Positions 1 through 8,977 are shown, counted from the stretch's first letter. The stretch: 64,000 nt of DNA from Ameyamaea chiangmaiensis (GCF_025995235.1 NZ_BAPT01000040.1:1-64000), one strand, 5' to 3'. Made by a program: numbers and translations. The notes: generated by a model not told the origin, from the sequence alone.

Positions 1-2
1 GC

Positions 3-1760
3 GATCACATGGTGCCCAGGACGTATGACACCCGGTCGCAGGGTGGCACCCTGTTCCCGTCCAACCAGAACATGGTGACGTCGACGCCAGAAGAGACGCG
101 CGAGAATCTGGCGATCGAGTTCGGCAAGACGCTGTTCGAGGGCGTGCAGGGCTACGGCAACATCACCTATGCCCATCGTCATTCCGAGGCGTATGAGAAC
201 TTCCGCAATCCTCAGGGGGCCGCGGGAACGGCACTTCTAGCTCTGTACCCGTGGGGTTTCTCGCCTCTGGAGACGATCGAGGAAAACGACTACGCCGCGA
301 CCCTGGGTCTGAAAGGCGGCCATTTCCTCGGCTTTGACTGGGACCTCAGCACCACATGGGGCGAGGACATCGATTCGATCGGGAACAAGAATTCGGGTAA
401 TCCGAACCTGTACACCAGCACCGGCTTCACGCCCACGACAGTGAACGCGGAGTCCTACAGCCTGTCGCAGTGGACGAACAACCTCGACCTGCGTCGGCGT
501 TTCAACATCGCCCACACCGTGCCGATGACACTCGCTTTCGGTGCGGAGCACAGGCTTGAGATCTATCAGATCAATCCGGGTGCCCCGGCGTCATACGAAC
601 AAGGTGGCATGCAGGGCTATGCGGGCCTGATGCCAGAGAACTCCGGTAAATGGAACCGCGATATCTGGGCGGGTTACGTCGATGCGGATTTCCACCCGTT
701 GAAGCACTGGGATCTGGATTTCGCTGGTCGCTTCGAACACTATACCGATTTTGGCAACACCGAGAACGGCAAGGTCTCGACGCGTTACGACTTCACCAGG
801 CGCATCGCCATCCGTGGCACGATCAGCAACGGCTTCCGTGCGCCCACCCTGCCGGAAGAGCACTTCAGCAGCCTCAACGTCTCGCCCACCGGCGCGACAG
901 GCCTTTTGTCCACGACCTCGGCCGCCGGGCGCAGCATCGGCGCAAGTGCCCTGAAGCCCGAGCGTTCGACGAGTGTCGAAGGTGGTATTATCGTGGAGCC
1001 AGTCGATGGGTGGCACGCCTCCGTCGATGTCTATCAGATTGATATTCGCGACCGTATTTTCGGTGGTGGGACGGTCAGTGGCGACACGGCGATCTCGGCC
1101 ATCGATCTGACAGGTGCGACGCTGCCGGCCGGTATTACGGGTGCAGACGTGGCGGCGAACTATTTTGCCAACGTGGGTTCGACGCGCACCCAGGGCATCG
1201 ACATCATGTCGGATTACATGTTCCATCTGCACCAGTACGGCACGCTGGATTTGACGCTGGCGCTTAACATCAACCGCACGCGCATGCGCCACATCAACGA
1301 CAACGCACAGGGTCAACCCGTCCTGAACGACCAGACGGTCAGCTACCTCACCTCGACATCTCCGCGCAGCAAGATCATTCTGCAGGGGTATTATACCAAT
1401 GGTCCATGGGACGTGACGCTGCGTGAGACGCGTTATGGCGAGACGGTGTCCATGGTGCAGTATCAGGATGCCACTCCGTCCAACCTTATCTGCCCCAAGG
1501 ACGGCGGCTCCCTTCAGTATTCGACCTCGTGCTATGCGCAGTTCCGGAACAACCCTGTGTGGCTGACGGATCTCGAAGTCGGTTACCGGGTCAATCATAA
1601 CTGGCATTTCGCCATTGGCGCGAACAACATCTTCAATCAGCGACCGCGCAAACTGTCGTCCTGGTTCAACTATCTGGGCTCCAACCCTTACGACAACACA
1701 AATTCGGGTATCGGTATCACCGGCGGCTATTACTACGGCCGGATCAACGCGACCTTCTGA
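3..1760 (+). CDS. TonB-dependent outer-membrane receptor, C-terminal part
   Basis: The reading frame is open from the window edge, so the 5' end (signal peptide, TonB box and most of the plug) lies outside. The visible 585 or so residues are a beta-barrel of alternating aromatic and polar strands. They include the receptor-family motif RAPTLPEEHF near residue 280 and end in an aromatic Phe (GRINATF), as outer-membrane barrels do. The family moves siderophores, sugars, vitamins or other scarce solutes into the periplasm using TonB-ExbBD energy. A terminator follows directly, and the amine dehydrogenase genes start 195 bases downstream in the same direction. That placement makes a link to amine uptake plausible but unproven. 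The receptor class is certain; the ligand is unknown. Confidence 0.9.
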   Translation, partial: DHMVPRTYDTRSQGGTLFPSNQNMVTSTPEETRENLAIEFGKTLFEGVQGYGNITYAHRHSEAYENFRNPQGAAGTALLALYPWGFSPLETIEENDYAATLGLKGGHFLGFDWDLSTTWGEDIDSIGNKNSGNPNLYTSTGFTPTTVNAESYSLSQWTNNLDLRRRFNIAHTVPMTLAFGAEHRLEIYQINPGAPASYEQGGMQGYAGLMPENSGKWNRDIWAGYVDADFHPLKHWDLDFAGRFEHYTDFGNTENGKVSTRYDFTRRIAIRGTISNGFRAPTLPEEHFSSLNVSPTGATGLLSTTSAAGRSIGASALKPERSTSVEGGIIVEPVDGWHASVDVYQIDIRDRIFGGGTVSGDTAISAIDLTGATLPAGITGADVAANYFANVGSTRTQGIDIMSDYMFHLHQYGTLDLTLALNINRTRMRHINDNAQGQPVLNDQTVSYLTSTSPRSKIILQGYYTNGPWDVTLRETRYGETVSMVQYQDATPSNLICPKDGGSLQYSTSCYAQFRNNPVWLTDLEVGYRVNHNWHFAIGANNIFNQRPRKLSSWFNYLGSNPYDNTNSGIGITGGYYYGRINATF

Positions 1761-1784
1761 TCGCGGACATAGCGCACACGCGGG

Positions 1785-1817
1785 AAGGGCGATCGCGTCG
1801 GGTGGTCGCCCTTTTTC
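1785..1817 (+). terminator. Rho-independent terminator after the TonB receptor
   Basis: A 7-bp perfect stem (AGGGCGA at 1786-1792 with TCGCCCT at 1806-1812) is followed by a run of five T. It sits 25 bases after the receptor stop codon and separates it transcriptionally from the amine dehydrogenase genes. Confidence 0.7.
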
Positions 1818-1955
1818 TGTTCGGGCAGACGTCTGAACGACAAAGCCCTTCGGCCATTAAAACGCTTTCCATGTAGTCATTTCGAATCCATAATGCATTT
1901 GCGTGTGTGCATGGGGTCCGACGACGTCGGCGCCGAATCGGGAGAGGCAGTTCGG

Positions 1956-3125
1956 ATGGCGGGATTGAGGAAAAGTCGGTGGGCCGCCATGGCGATCGCG
2001 GCCGCCGGGCTGTCGGGCGTGTCCGGGACACCGTCGGCGCGTGCCGCGCAACCCGTCCTGCAGGCCGAACAGAGCACGGTCGCGACACTGCCGACCATGT
2101 CGTCCCACTGGTTCCTGCCCGCTACCGGTTCGGAATCCTACACGCTGTATAATGGTGATACGGCGCAGATTCTCGGAACATTGCCGGGTGACCTGATTTC
2201 GAACGCCGCGTTCAGTCCCGACGGAAAGACTTTCTATGTCGCGGTGACGATGTGGGCGCGCGGCGATCACGGCCCGCGGGAAGATTTCCTGCGTGCATAT
2301 GACGCGCACACGCTCGCCCTGGTCAAGGAAATCGAACTGCCGCCGCGCGCGCTGGCCGTCTACAAGATCCAGAATATGGATCTGAGCCAGGATGGACACT
2401 GGGCCTATATTTTCGACATGAGCCCGGCCACGGGTATCACGGTGATCGATCTCAAGGCCGGGAAGGTCGTTCGCACCGTCGATACGCCCGGGTGCGCGCT
2501 TGTGTTCCCGTGGAAAAGCGGCGGCCTGTCGTCGCTGTGTGGTGACGGTTCGCTGACCAACGTGGCCGTGGATGCCAGCGGGGCCGCGAAAGTGTCCCAC
2601 GTCGCACCGTTTTTCGATGCCAACAATGATCCGGTGTTCGAGCAGAGCCCGATCGACCGGCACGCGGGGATCGCGTTTTTCATAACCTACACTGGTAAGG
2701 TGTTTGAAACGTCGCTAGGCGCTACGCCGACGATTGGCACGCCGTGGACGTTGTCGGCGGCCGCTGGCCAACCCGTTGCCACGACCGGCGTTCAGGACGT
2801 CGCGTGGCGTCCGGGTGGCAAGGAGCCTTTCGCCTATCAGCGTGCGACCCGCCAGCTGTACGCCCTGATGCACATGGGGACCTACTGGACCCACAAGCGC
2901 GAAGGCAACGAGATCTGGGTGTATGACACGACGGCCCATACGCTTTTGCGGCGCATCGCACTGCCTGCGGACTGCGTCGGGATTGCCGTATCGCAGGACC
3001 AGCATCCGTTGCTGTATGCCCTCACTGGCGAGGGCAAGGCGTTCGTGATGGATGCCGCCAGTGGCAAGGTGCTGCATACCATCGATGCGCGGATCGGTGG
3101 CATCGCCCTGACGCCGGATCTGTGA
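1956..3125 (+). CDS. mauB: Quinoprotein amine dehydrogenase, large (heavy) subunit
   Basis: 389-residue periplasmic beta-propeller subunit of a tryptophan tryptophylquinone (TTQ) amine dehydrogenase, which oxidises primary amines to aldehyde plus ammonia. The chosen ATG has GGAGAGG 8 bases upstream and gives a clean Sec signal peptide (RKSR, a hydrophobic run, then PSARA near residue 30). An in-frame ATG at 1893 would add 21 non-signal-like residues. Propeller-type repeats run through the protein, and the conserved stretch LMHMGTYWTHKREGNEIWVYD near residue 310 is characteristic of MauB/AauB. Its partner small subunit is two genes downstream. Methylamine dehydrogenase and aromatic amine dehydrogenase heavy chains are homologous, so the substrate cannot be read from this subunit. 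Confidence 0.88.
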   Translation: MAGLRKSRWAAMAIAAAGLSGVSGTPSARAAQPVLQAEQSTVATLPTMSSHWFLPATGSESYTLYNGDTAQILGTLPGDLISNAAFSPDGKTFYVAVTMWARGDHGPREDFLRAYDAHTLALVKEIELPPRALAVYKIQNMDLSQDGHWAYIFDMSPATGITVIDLKAGKVVRTVDTPGCALVFPWKSGGLSSLCGDGSLTNVAVDASGAAKVSHVAPFFDANNDPVFEQSPIDRHAGIAFFITYTGKVFETSLGATPTIGTPWTLSAAAGQPVATTGVQDVAWRPGGKEPFAYQRATRQLYALMHMGTYWTHKREGNEIWVYDTTAHTLLRRIALPADCVGIAVSQDQHPLLYALTGEGKAFVMDAASGKVLHTIDARIGGIALTPDL

Positions 3126-3150
3126 AACGCCAGCGCAGGACAGCGACGTC

Positions 3151-3756
3151 ATGGAAAGCGTGATCACCGGGCAGGCCCTTGTCGCGGTCCTGATCGTGGC
3201 GCTGGCGCTGTGCGTCTGGCGGCTGCGACAGCGGATTGGTGACATGATGATGCAGGTTGCGCCGGCCGGTGCGCTGATGACCGCCGGCGGCATGGCGCCT
3301 GGCACGGCCGTCCCGGCACGCGCCCTGATGGCACTGGACGGCTCCTCCGTCACGGTGGGTGGTGTTACGCCGCGCCCGACGCTGCTGCTGTTCGTATCGG
3401 CATCATGCCCGATCAGTGCCAAGTTGATCTCCATCGCCCATGCGGTGGCGTTCGCTGAGCGGGTCGATCTGCTGTTTCTCGGCGATGACGCTGCTGCCGT
3501 GCAGCGCGACTTTGCCCATTTGCATCACATCGTGCCAGAACGCTTTGTCAACGATACGGAGATCGGGCGTGTCTTCGGGATCGACAAGTTGCCGTACGCC
3601 GCGCTGATGGAGACTGACGGCACGCTGATCGCTCGTGGTCTGGTCAACAGCCGCGAACATCTCGAAAGCCTGATGGTCGCTCGTGAGACGGGGTACACCA
3701 CGGTTCAGTCCTACCTCGACGCCCGTTCTGCCCATTCCCGGACCTTGGCGGCCTGA
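3151..3756 (+). CDS. mauD: MauD-like thioredoxin-fold maturation factor with a CXXS motif
   Basis: 201 residues. An N-terminal membrane anchor (about residues 7-24) is followed by a thioredoxin-like domain, with the active-site region FVSASCPISAK (Cys86, Ser89) and a probable cis-Pro loop at KLPYAALM. MauD proteins act in the periplasm to fold the disulfide-rich small subunit of TTQ amine dehydrogenases. The place between the large and small subunit genes fits that role exactly. What is odd is the motif: family members I know carry a second Cys (CPxC), whereas here it is Ser, which would favour isomerase or mixed-disulfide chemistry over oxidation. The start follows the large-subunit stop by 25 bases, leaving no room for mauE, which normally lies between them. 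Confidence 0.85.
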   Translation: MESVITGQALVAVLIVALALCVWRLRQRIGDMMMQVAPAGALMTAGGMAPGTAVPARALMALDGSSVTVGGVTPRPTLLLFVSASCPISAKLISIAHAVAFAERVDLLFLGDDAAAVQRDFAHLHHIVPERFVNDTEIGRVFGIDKLPYAALMETDGTLIARGLVNSREHLESLMVARETGYTTVQSYLDARSAHSRTLAA

Positions 3757-3790
3757 TACAGGGTCCGTCGCGCCACAAGAGGAGCGCCGC

Positions 3791-4351
3791 ATGTCTTCGT
3801 TGTCGTTGTTTGATCGCCTGGGCGAAAAGCTGGTGCGCAATCTCGCGGAGTTCTCGTCGCGCCGCAGCGTGCTGGGCACCGTGGGAGCGGCCATGGCCGC
3901 GCCGGCGTTCCCGGTTCTGCCGGTCGCGCGCGCTGCGGAAGCCAATGCCGCGCCCGTGCCTTCGACGCAGACCCTGACCGATTTCGAGCGCAAGGCCCAG
4001 AGTACGGACCCGACGAAGTGCGACTACTGGCGGCATTGTGCCATTGACGGCCTGCTGTGCGGCTGCTGCGGCGGCGGCATCCATACGTGCCCGCCGGGCG
4101 CGGAGCCGTCCCCCGTGTCGTGGATCGGCACGTGCCGCAACCCCGATGACGGCCGGTCGTATGTGATCGCCTATCGCGATTGCTGCGGTCGCACGACCTG
4201 CCAGACGTCGGCCGATTGTCATTGCAACACGTCGGACCACGAGATGCCGATCTATCGCCCCCAGGCGAGTAACGACATCATCTGGTGCTTTGGAACGCAG
4301 ACGGCGGTTTACCATTGCTCGACCGCCGCGATCATCGGGCAGGCGGGCTGA
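3791..4351 (+). CDS. mauA: TTQ amine dehydrogenase, small (light) subunit
   Basis: 186 residues; the ATG has AGAGGAG upstream. The leader contains twin arginines (SSRRSVLG, 24-25) before a hydrophobic stretch ending near VARAAE, consistent with the unusual Tat-type leaders of this subunit. The mature part carries the two tryptophans that form TTQ, Trp111 (SWIGTC) and Trp165 (DIIWCFG). It also has the catalytic base Asp130 (YRDCCG), 19 residues after Trp111 as in the family. There are 14 cysteines. From memory, methylamine dehydrogenase has 12 and aromatic amine dehydrogenase 14, and SWIGTC is also aromatic-type, whereas YRP...NDIIWCFG resembles the methylamine type. I lean to an aromatic-amine-dehydrogenase-like enzyme (aauA), with the substrate undecided. 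Confidence 0.93.
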   Translation: MSSLSLFDRLGEKLVRNLAEFSSRRSVLGTVGAAMAAPAFPVLPVARAAEANAAPVPSTQTLTDFERKAQSTDPTKCDYWRHCAIDGLLCGCCGGGIHTCPPGAEPSPVSWIGTCRNPDDGRSYVIAYRDCCGRTTCQTSADCHCNTSDHEMPIYRPQASNDIIWCFGTQTAVYHCSTAAIIGQAG

Positions 4352-4356
4352 CGTTC

Positions 4357-4887
4357 GTGCGTGCGCGGGGCGTTGTTCAGGGCGTGTGCGCGCTTGTCCT
4401 GCTCGCAGCTTCAGCTTTCCACGCGGCGCGGGCGGAGGCACCTCGCCCTACGCTGCCGGTGCTGACCCATGCCCCCGCGAATTATCTGCTGGGCTGCGGG
4501 GGATGCCATGGGATCGGGGGGATGTCGCGGCAGGGAACGGTGCCCGATCTGCGCGGGCAGGCCGGGTATTTCTTATGTACCGACAGCGGCCGCCGTTATG
4601 TCCTGCGTCTGCCTAACGTAGCGTTCGCCAATCTGACGACACCTCAACTGACCGAACTTATGAACTACGTGATGTTCACGCTGGGGGCGGGAAGCGCGCC
4701 CAAGGGTGCGCGACCGTTCACCGAGGCAGAGGTGGAGGCCGCCCGGCACGAGCCCTTTGGCGCGGTTAGTCTGCAGGCCTATCGTGCCGACGTGGTGCGC
4801 GATGTTACCACCGCGTGCCCCCAGGCCGCCGCCCTGACCGATTACGGGGCCGCCCTTGCCACGCGGGAGGTTCGCAACACGCCCTGA
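4357..4887 (+). CDS. Periplasmic monohaem c-type cytochrome of the amine dehydrogenase cluster
   Basis: 176 residues from a GTG 5 bases after the small-subunit stop. This start gives a proper signal peptide (RARG, hydrophobic run, FHAARA near residue 26), whereas an in-frame ATG inside the preceding gene does not. One haem site, CGGCH, lies at residues 47-51; Met56, Met102 and Met106 are candidate axial ligands. The likely role is to take electrons from the TTQ enzyme to the respiratory chain, replacing amicyanin or azurin. From memory, the aromatic amine (aau) cluster of Alcaligenes faecalis also has a small monohaem cytochrome right after the small subunit. This supports an aau-type cluster. 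The rest of the domain (about 120 residues) is not one I recognise. Confidence 0.8.
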   Translation: MRARGVVQGVCALVLLAASAFHAARAEAPRPTLPVLTHAPANYLLGCGGCHGIGGMSRQGTVPDLRGQAGYFLCTDSGRRYVLRLPNVAFANLTTPQLTELMNYVMFTLGAGSAPKGARPFTEAEVEAARHEPFGAVSLQAYRADVVRDVTTACPQAAALTDYGAALATREVRNTP

Positions 4888-4924
4888 TAGGAGCGTCCGA
4901 GCCGCGCAGAGCTTTGGCGCCGGA

Positions 4925-6364
4925 TCAGGTCGTCAGCCCATGCCCATCGTCACGCGTTTCGCCAAAGAGCTCCACCGCGCCCAGACGTGCCGCGTGGGCG
5001 TCGACCAGGCCCACGCGTACCCCTGTGACGGTCTGAGGAACGTAGAACAGCTTGCGTACCGGGAAGGACGGCGTCGCGGCGCTGACTGTGATGGCATCGC
5101 GCATGACCTCGATCCAGCGATGGGCGTCGTAGCGCACCAGAACGCAGACATGCAGGGCTTCGTCGGTATCGCCCGGATTATCGATAAAAATCCGGGCTTC
5201 GTAGACGACGGTCTCCGTGTCGAACAGGGTGCGTATGGTCTTGCACGCCTGATCTTCGGCCGCATGGTCGGCCGCAATGTCCAGACGCGTGCCCCAGCAA
5301 TCCTGAAAGGGCTGTCCGCCGAACAGTGTCTGCGCAAGTGGATAAGGGCGTGCCGGGCGGGGGGACGACCGCACGGTCCGCACGGCATCGAACACCCCTT
5401 CGGCGATTGCCTGCTGCGGGGCGCCCGTGTCGCGGATCGCGCGCTCGACGTTCAGATAGAGCGAAGTATGTCCGTTAAGCTGGTCGATCATCACCTGTGA
5501 GCCGGAGACGTTGCTGGATGCGTGCACCAGAACCAGCATCCGGTTGCGCACAAGTGCCGTAATTACCGCCGCATCCCCGGCGAATGTCACGATCGTCGGG
5601 TGACGCCGCCACAGACGGATGCGTTCGGCCAGCGTGCCGACAGTGCGGGTGTCAACGGTGAGAAACCCCTGCTGGTGGAACCCGGCACTGATCTGGGCAT
5701 TCGCCCCGAGACCATCGGCCTCTGACGGGCCGTCGCCCGGTGCGATGTACAGGGGCCGTCCGTCCGGAGACTCGTCCGAGGGTGCGGCCAGACGATCGGC
5801 CAGGTGCATCATGCTGTCATGCCAGACGGACCAGGCGTGACCGTTTTCGATAAAGGCTGGTCCCGGCACCTCGAGGCTCGGGAAGCGATCGAAGACGGTC
5901 GGGGTCAGGAAATCGTCGGGGGTGAATCCCAGTGCGCGCCACACCTCCGCGCAGTGCGGCACATCGAACAGTGCATCGGCTGAGATGCCGCTGATCACCA
6001 GAACCGGGCGCGGGGCGTCGGGATACGGGCGCAACAGGGCCCAGAGCCGTGTCAGACCGGTCAGGAGGAAACGGGCACGGTCCGTGGGCATGGTGCCCAG
6101 CCACAGATATCGCCTTTCGGGCAGCCGATCGGCCTGATCCGGTTGCGACAGCGTGCTTTGTGGGGCGTCGGAGACGATGGCGGCGAGGCCACCCTCGGAT
6201 GCGCCCTGCCAGTGTGCACTGCCGCTGACCAGCAGCCGGTCCTGACCATAGACGGCATCGCAGTCCACAAGTGCGTTTCGTACGACGACCAGCCCGGGAT
6301 CACCGTCCAGAAGGCTGCGCCCGCCACCGATATTGGCGCATCTGTCGACGATCTGTGTGCTCAC
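4925..6364 (-). CDS. GT61-like protein of unknown function
   Basis: 479 residues from a GTG with AGGAAG 9 bases upstream. No signal peptide or membrane segment. The middle part resembles family-61 glycosyltransferases (DUF563, capsular polysaccharide type): a hydrophobic FLLTGLTRLWALL segment near residue 100, then FDRFPSLEVPGPAF near 160, then a GF....D......ERI.L......IVTFAGDAAVI stretch near 230-265. The acidic and His residues expected at the end of that domain are not clear. The last 150 residues form an acidic domain I cannot place. It is the last gene of the aldehyde dehydrogenase-FAD oxidase-MFS run, 77 bases after the MFS gene, and converges on the cytochrome gene with 37 bases between. 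Function is unknown, and the GT61 link is a weak inference. Confidence 0.5.
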   Translation of the reverse strand: MSTQIVDRCANIGGGRSLLDGDPGLVVVRNALVDCDAVYGQDRLLVSGSAHWQGASEGGLAAIVSDAPQSTLSQPDQADRLPERRYLWLGTMPTDRARFLLTGLTRLWALLRPYPDAPRPVLVISGISADALFDVPHCAEVWRALGFTPDDFLTPTVFDRFPSLEVPGPAFIENGHAWSVWHDSMMHLADRLAAPSDESPDGRPLYIAPGDGPSEADGLGANAQISAGFHQQGFLTVDTRTVGTLAERIRLWRRHPTIVTFAGDAAVITALVRNRMLVLVHASSNVSGSQVMIDQLNGHTSLYLNVERAIRDTGAPQQAIAEGVFDAVRTVRSSPRPARPYPLAQTLFGGQPFQDCWGTRLDIAADHAAEDQACKTIRTLFDTETVVYEARIFIDNPGDTDEALHVCVLVRYDAHRWIEVMRDAITVSAATPSFPVRKLFYVPQTVTGVRVGLVDAHAARLGAVELFGETRDDGHGLTT

Positions 6365-6441
6365 GAGCTTCTTCCTGAAAAAACGGCGTTGCTATCACAG
6401 CAGAAAAACCGGGCGGCCAAAACCCTGCAACCCGCGCGGCG

Positions 6442-7602
6442 TCAGGACGCGGTGCGTGCGGAGAGCGCGTTGCGGCCGACGATCACGATCAGAAGCGATG
6501 CGAAGGACACCAGACCACCCGCGGGCGTAATGGCGGCATAACCGGCGCCCGCGCTGAGAACGCCGCCCCCGACCACGGCCCCCAGAGCGTTGCCGAAGTT
6601 GAAGGCCCCGATGTTCACCGACGAGGCCAGCGTGGGAGCGCCGGCCGCCGCGGTCATCACGCGCGTCTGCAGAGACGGGACGATACCGAAGGCGGCCACG
6701 CCCCACAGGAAGGTGACGACACCCGTCGCGACGGGCGAGCCCATGACAAGGGGGTAGAGCCACATGAGGGCTGACAGAAGTGCGAGGAAGCCGACCAGCG
6801 TCCCGGTGAGGGAGCGGTCCGCCATCTTGCCGCCGACGTAGTTTCCAGCCGTGAAGCCCAGGCCCACGAGAGCAAGCATAAGGGTCACGAACCCGGGCGA
6901 CGCATGCGCGAGGGTTTGCAGGATCGGCGCGATGTAGGTCATGAGCGTGAACATCGCACCCGCGCCGAGCGACGTGGTCAGCAGGGCCATCTGCACCGGA
7001 AAACCGAGTAGGACCCGCACTTCTTGGGTGACTTCCGCGCTCGATTCCGCCGCGAGTTTCGGCAGGGCGGTCCAGACGGCCAGCATCGCCACGGCGCCGA
7101 TGACCGCGATGCAGGCGAAGGCGGTGCGCCAGCCGATCGCGTCGCCCAGCCATGTCGCCAGTGGAACACCGCCGATGGTAGCGATCGTCAGGCCCATGAA
7201 CATGGTCGAGACCGCGCTGCTCCGCTTTGAAGGGGGCACGAGGCTGGAGGCGACGAGTGCTCCGACGCCGAAAAATGTCCCGTGCGCAAGCGATGTCAGG
7301 ACTCGGGCTGCCATCAGCATCACGTAGTTCGAGGACGCTGCGGCCGCGAGATTGCCGAGGGTGAAGAGGGCCATCATGCTGATCAGCAGCACGTGTCTGG
7401 GTACGCGCCGCGCGCCGATCGTGACCAGTGGCGCGCCCACCATGACGCCCACGGCGTACGCGGTGATCAGCATGCCTGCGGTCGGGATCGGCACATGAAG
7501 GTCGCGGGCGATGTCGGGCAGCAGCCCCATCGGCGCGAACTCCGTAGTGCCGATGCCGAAGGCACCGACGGCGAGGGCGAACAGGGGGAAGCGAGCGCTC
7601 AT
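6442..7602 (-). CDS. MFS transporter, DHA1 (AraJ/PbuE-like) family
   Basis: 386 residues with about 12 membrane helices. It opens with FALAVGAFGIGTTEFAPMGLLPDIA, the signature start of the AraJ/NepI-type drug:H+ antiporter-1 group. The usual loop-2 motif is reduced to GARRVPRHVLL, and helix 5 has GVPLATWLGDAIGWR. The ATG at 7602 has GAAGGAC upstream; a longer frame exists but lacks a ribosome site. It lies 85 bases after the FAD oxidase gene in the same direction. It could export a product or toxic intermediate of amine oxidation or import the substrate. The family is clear; the substrate is not. Confidence 0.82.
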   Translation of the reverse strand: MSARFPLFALAVGAFGIGTTEFAPMGLLPDIARDLHVPIPTAGMLITAYAVGVMVGAPLVTIGARRVPRHVLLISMMALFTLGNLAAAASSNYVMLMAARVLTSLAHGTFFGVGALVASSLVPPSKRSSAVSTMFMGLTIATIGGVPLATWLGDAIGWRTAFACIAVIGAVAMLAVWTALPKLAAESSAEVTQEVRVLLGFPVQMALLTTSLGAGAMFTLMTYIAPILQTLAHASPGFVTLMLALVGLGFTAGNYVGGKMADRSLTGTLVGFLALLSALMWLYPLVMGSPVATGVVTFLWGVAAFGIVPSLQTRVMTAAAGAPTLASSVNIGAFNFGNALGAVVGGGVLSAGAGYAAITPAGGLVSFASLLIVIVGRNALSARTAS

Positions 7603-7687
7603 GCGGGTCCTTCGCAACACATGTGGAGCGGCACTTTAGATCGATCCTGCCGCCGCGCGAAGACGTGGCGCCGGGACGCGCTGACGC

Positions 7688-8977
7688 CTACAGATCGAAC
7701 TGGTCGCGCAGGCGGCCTTCGGCGATCTTGGCCGCGACGGCGAGTTTCCATGCGGCGTGGCCGCGAATGGGTTTCAGCGGTGTGGGGGGCAGCAGTAGAT
7801 CGCGTTCGGCGGTTCCCCCAACGCGTCGCGCCAGCTCCCGGCCAAGCAGTGTCGCCATCGCAACGCCACGCCCGTTGTAGCCGACGGCTGCGAAGATGCC
7901 GGGCATCGGCTCGTGCCAATGGGGGTAATGGTCGCTCGTGGCGGCAATCTGCCCGTTCCAGCCATGCGTGAAATCGTCCGGTGACAGCATGGGCCACAGT
8001 TCGCAGGCGCGTCGCACCAGAGTGGGGAAGGCGGCGACGCCGTTGGCTGGCGACATGCCCGATCGGCCACCGAACACGAGGCGCCCTTGCGCGTCCACGC
8101 GGTAATAGGTCGTGATGTGGCCGACCTCATACAGAACCTGGCCGTCGGCCATCACGGCGCGCCGCACCGCATCGGGCAGGGGGCGTGTGGCGACGATCGC
8201 GCTGAACACGGGCACCACGGAGCGGCGGAGCCTGTCCCACAGGCGATCGGTATAGCCGTTGGTGGCAAAGACCACGTGTTCGGCCGCCAGCGTTCCGGCG
8301 GCCGTACCGATTAACCACCGTCCCGCCTCGCGCCGCAGGGACGAAGCACGGGCGTGCGTGTGGATGACGGCGCCTTTCCCCGTCGCAACGCGTGCCAGTT
8401 CGCGGCTGTAGGCGAGGGGGTTGAGCTGACCGCCGCTGCGATCGATCATGCCACCCGCGTAGTGCGCTCCCGTGGAGGCGTGCATCGCGGCCGTGTCCAG
8501 CCATGCGACATCGCGGCCTAGCGTCAGGCACTCCGCCATGAGCGCCTGCATCGGCATCAACTGGCTGGTCCCCGTGGCGGCCCGGATCGTGCCCCCCTGT
8601 CTTGCCTCACACGACAGGCCATGGCGACCGACCAGATCGAAGACCAGGTCCGGCGCCGCCCACGCCGCCTTGACCAGCCGCGCACCCGCTTCTGGCCCGA
8701 ACCGCCGTTCGACGTCGCTGGGCGGCAGTTTCAGGCCCGGGTTGACGTGACCGCCGTTACGCCCCGACGCGCCCCATCCTATCGAGCCCGCGTCCAGCAC
8801 GCACACGTCGTGGCCGCTCTCGGCAAGATGCAGTGCGGCCGACAGGCCGGTGATCCCTGCCCCGATGATCGCCGTGCGGGTGCGGGCCGCGCCATGAAGC
8901 GGACGGGTCGCGATCGGTGCGGGAGCGGTGAGGTCGTAGACGCCTGAGGGAAAAGGGCCGCCCAGCGGTTCGGTCAT
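7688..8977 (-). CDS. FAD-dependent amine oxidase (gamma-glutamylputrescine oxidase / OrdL type)
   Basis: 429 residues of the DAO/glycine-oxidase fold. The FAD-binding GAGITG loop is at 39-44, followed by the GWGASGRNGGHVNPG flavin-attachment-region motif typical of PuuB, OrdL and sarcosine-oxidase relatives. The C-terminal motif AVGYNGRGVAMATLLGR is also characteristic. Length matches PuuB (about 425). Such enzymes oxidise a C-N bond to an imine, releasing aldehyde, ammonia and peroxide, in the cytoplasm. It sits 32 bases after an aldehyde dehydrogenase gene in the same direction, which would handle the aldehyde. The ATG at 8977 has only a weak ribosome site. Substrate could be a glutamylated polyamine, another amine or an N-methyl amino acid. 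Confidence 0.8.
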   Translation of the reverse strand: MTEPLGGPFPSGVYDLTAPAPIATRPLHGAARTRTAIIGAGITGLSAALHLAESGHDVCVLDAGSIGWGASGRNGGHVNPGLKLPPSDVERRFGPEAGARLVKAAWAAPDLVFDLVGRHGLSCEARQGGTIRAATGTSQLMPMQALMAECLTLGRDVAWLDTAAMHASTGAHYAGGMIDRSGGQLNPLAYSRELARVATGKGAVIHTHARASSLRREAGRWLIGTAAGTLAAEHVVFATNGYTDRLWDRLRRSVVPVFSAIVATRPLPDAVRRAVMADGQVLYEVGHITTYYRVDAQGRLVFGGRSGMSPANGVAAFPTLVRRACELWPMLSPDDFTHGWNGQIAATSDHYPHWHEPMPGIFAAVGYNGRGVAMATLLGRELARRVGGTAERDLLLPPTPLKPIRGHAAWKLAVAAKIAEGRLRDQFDL

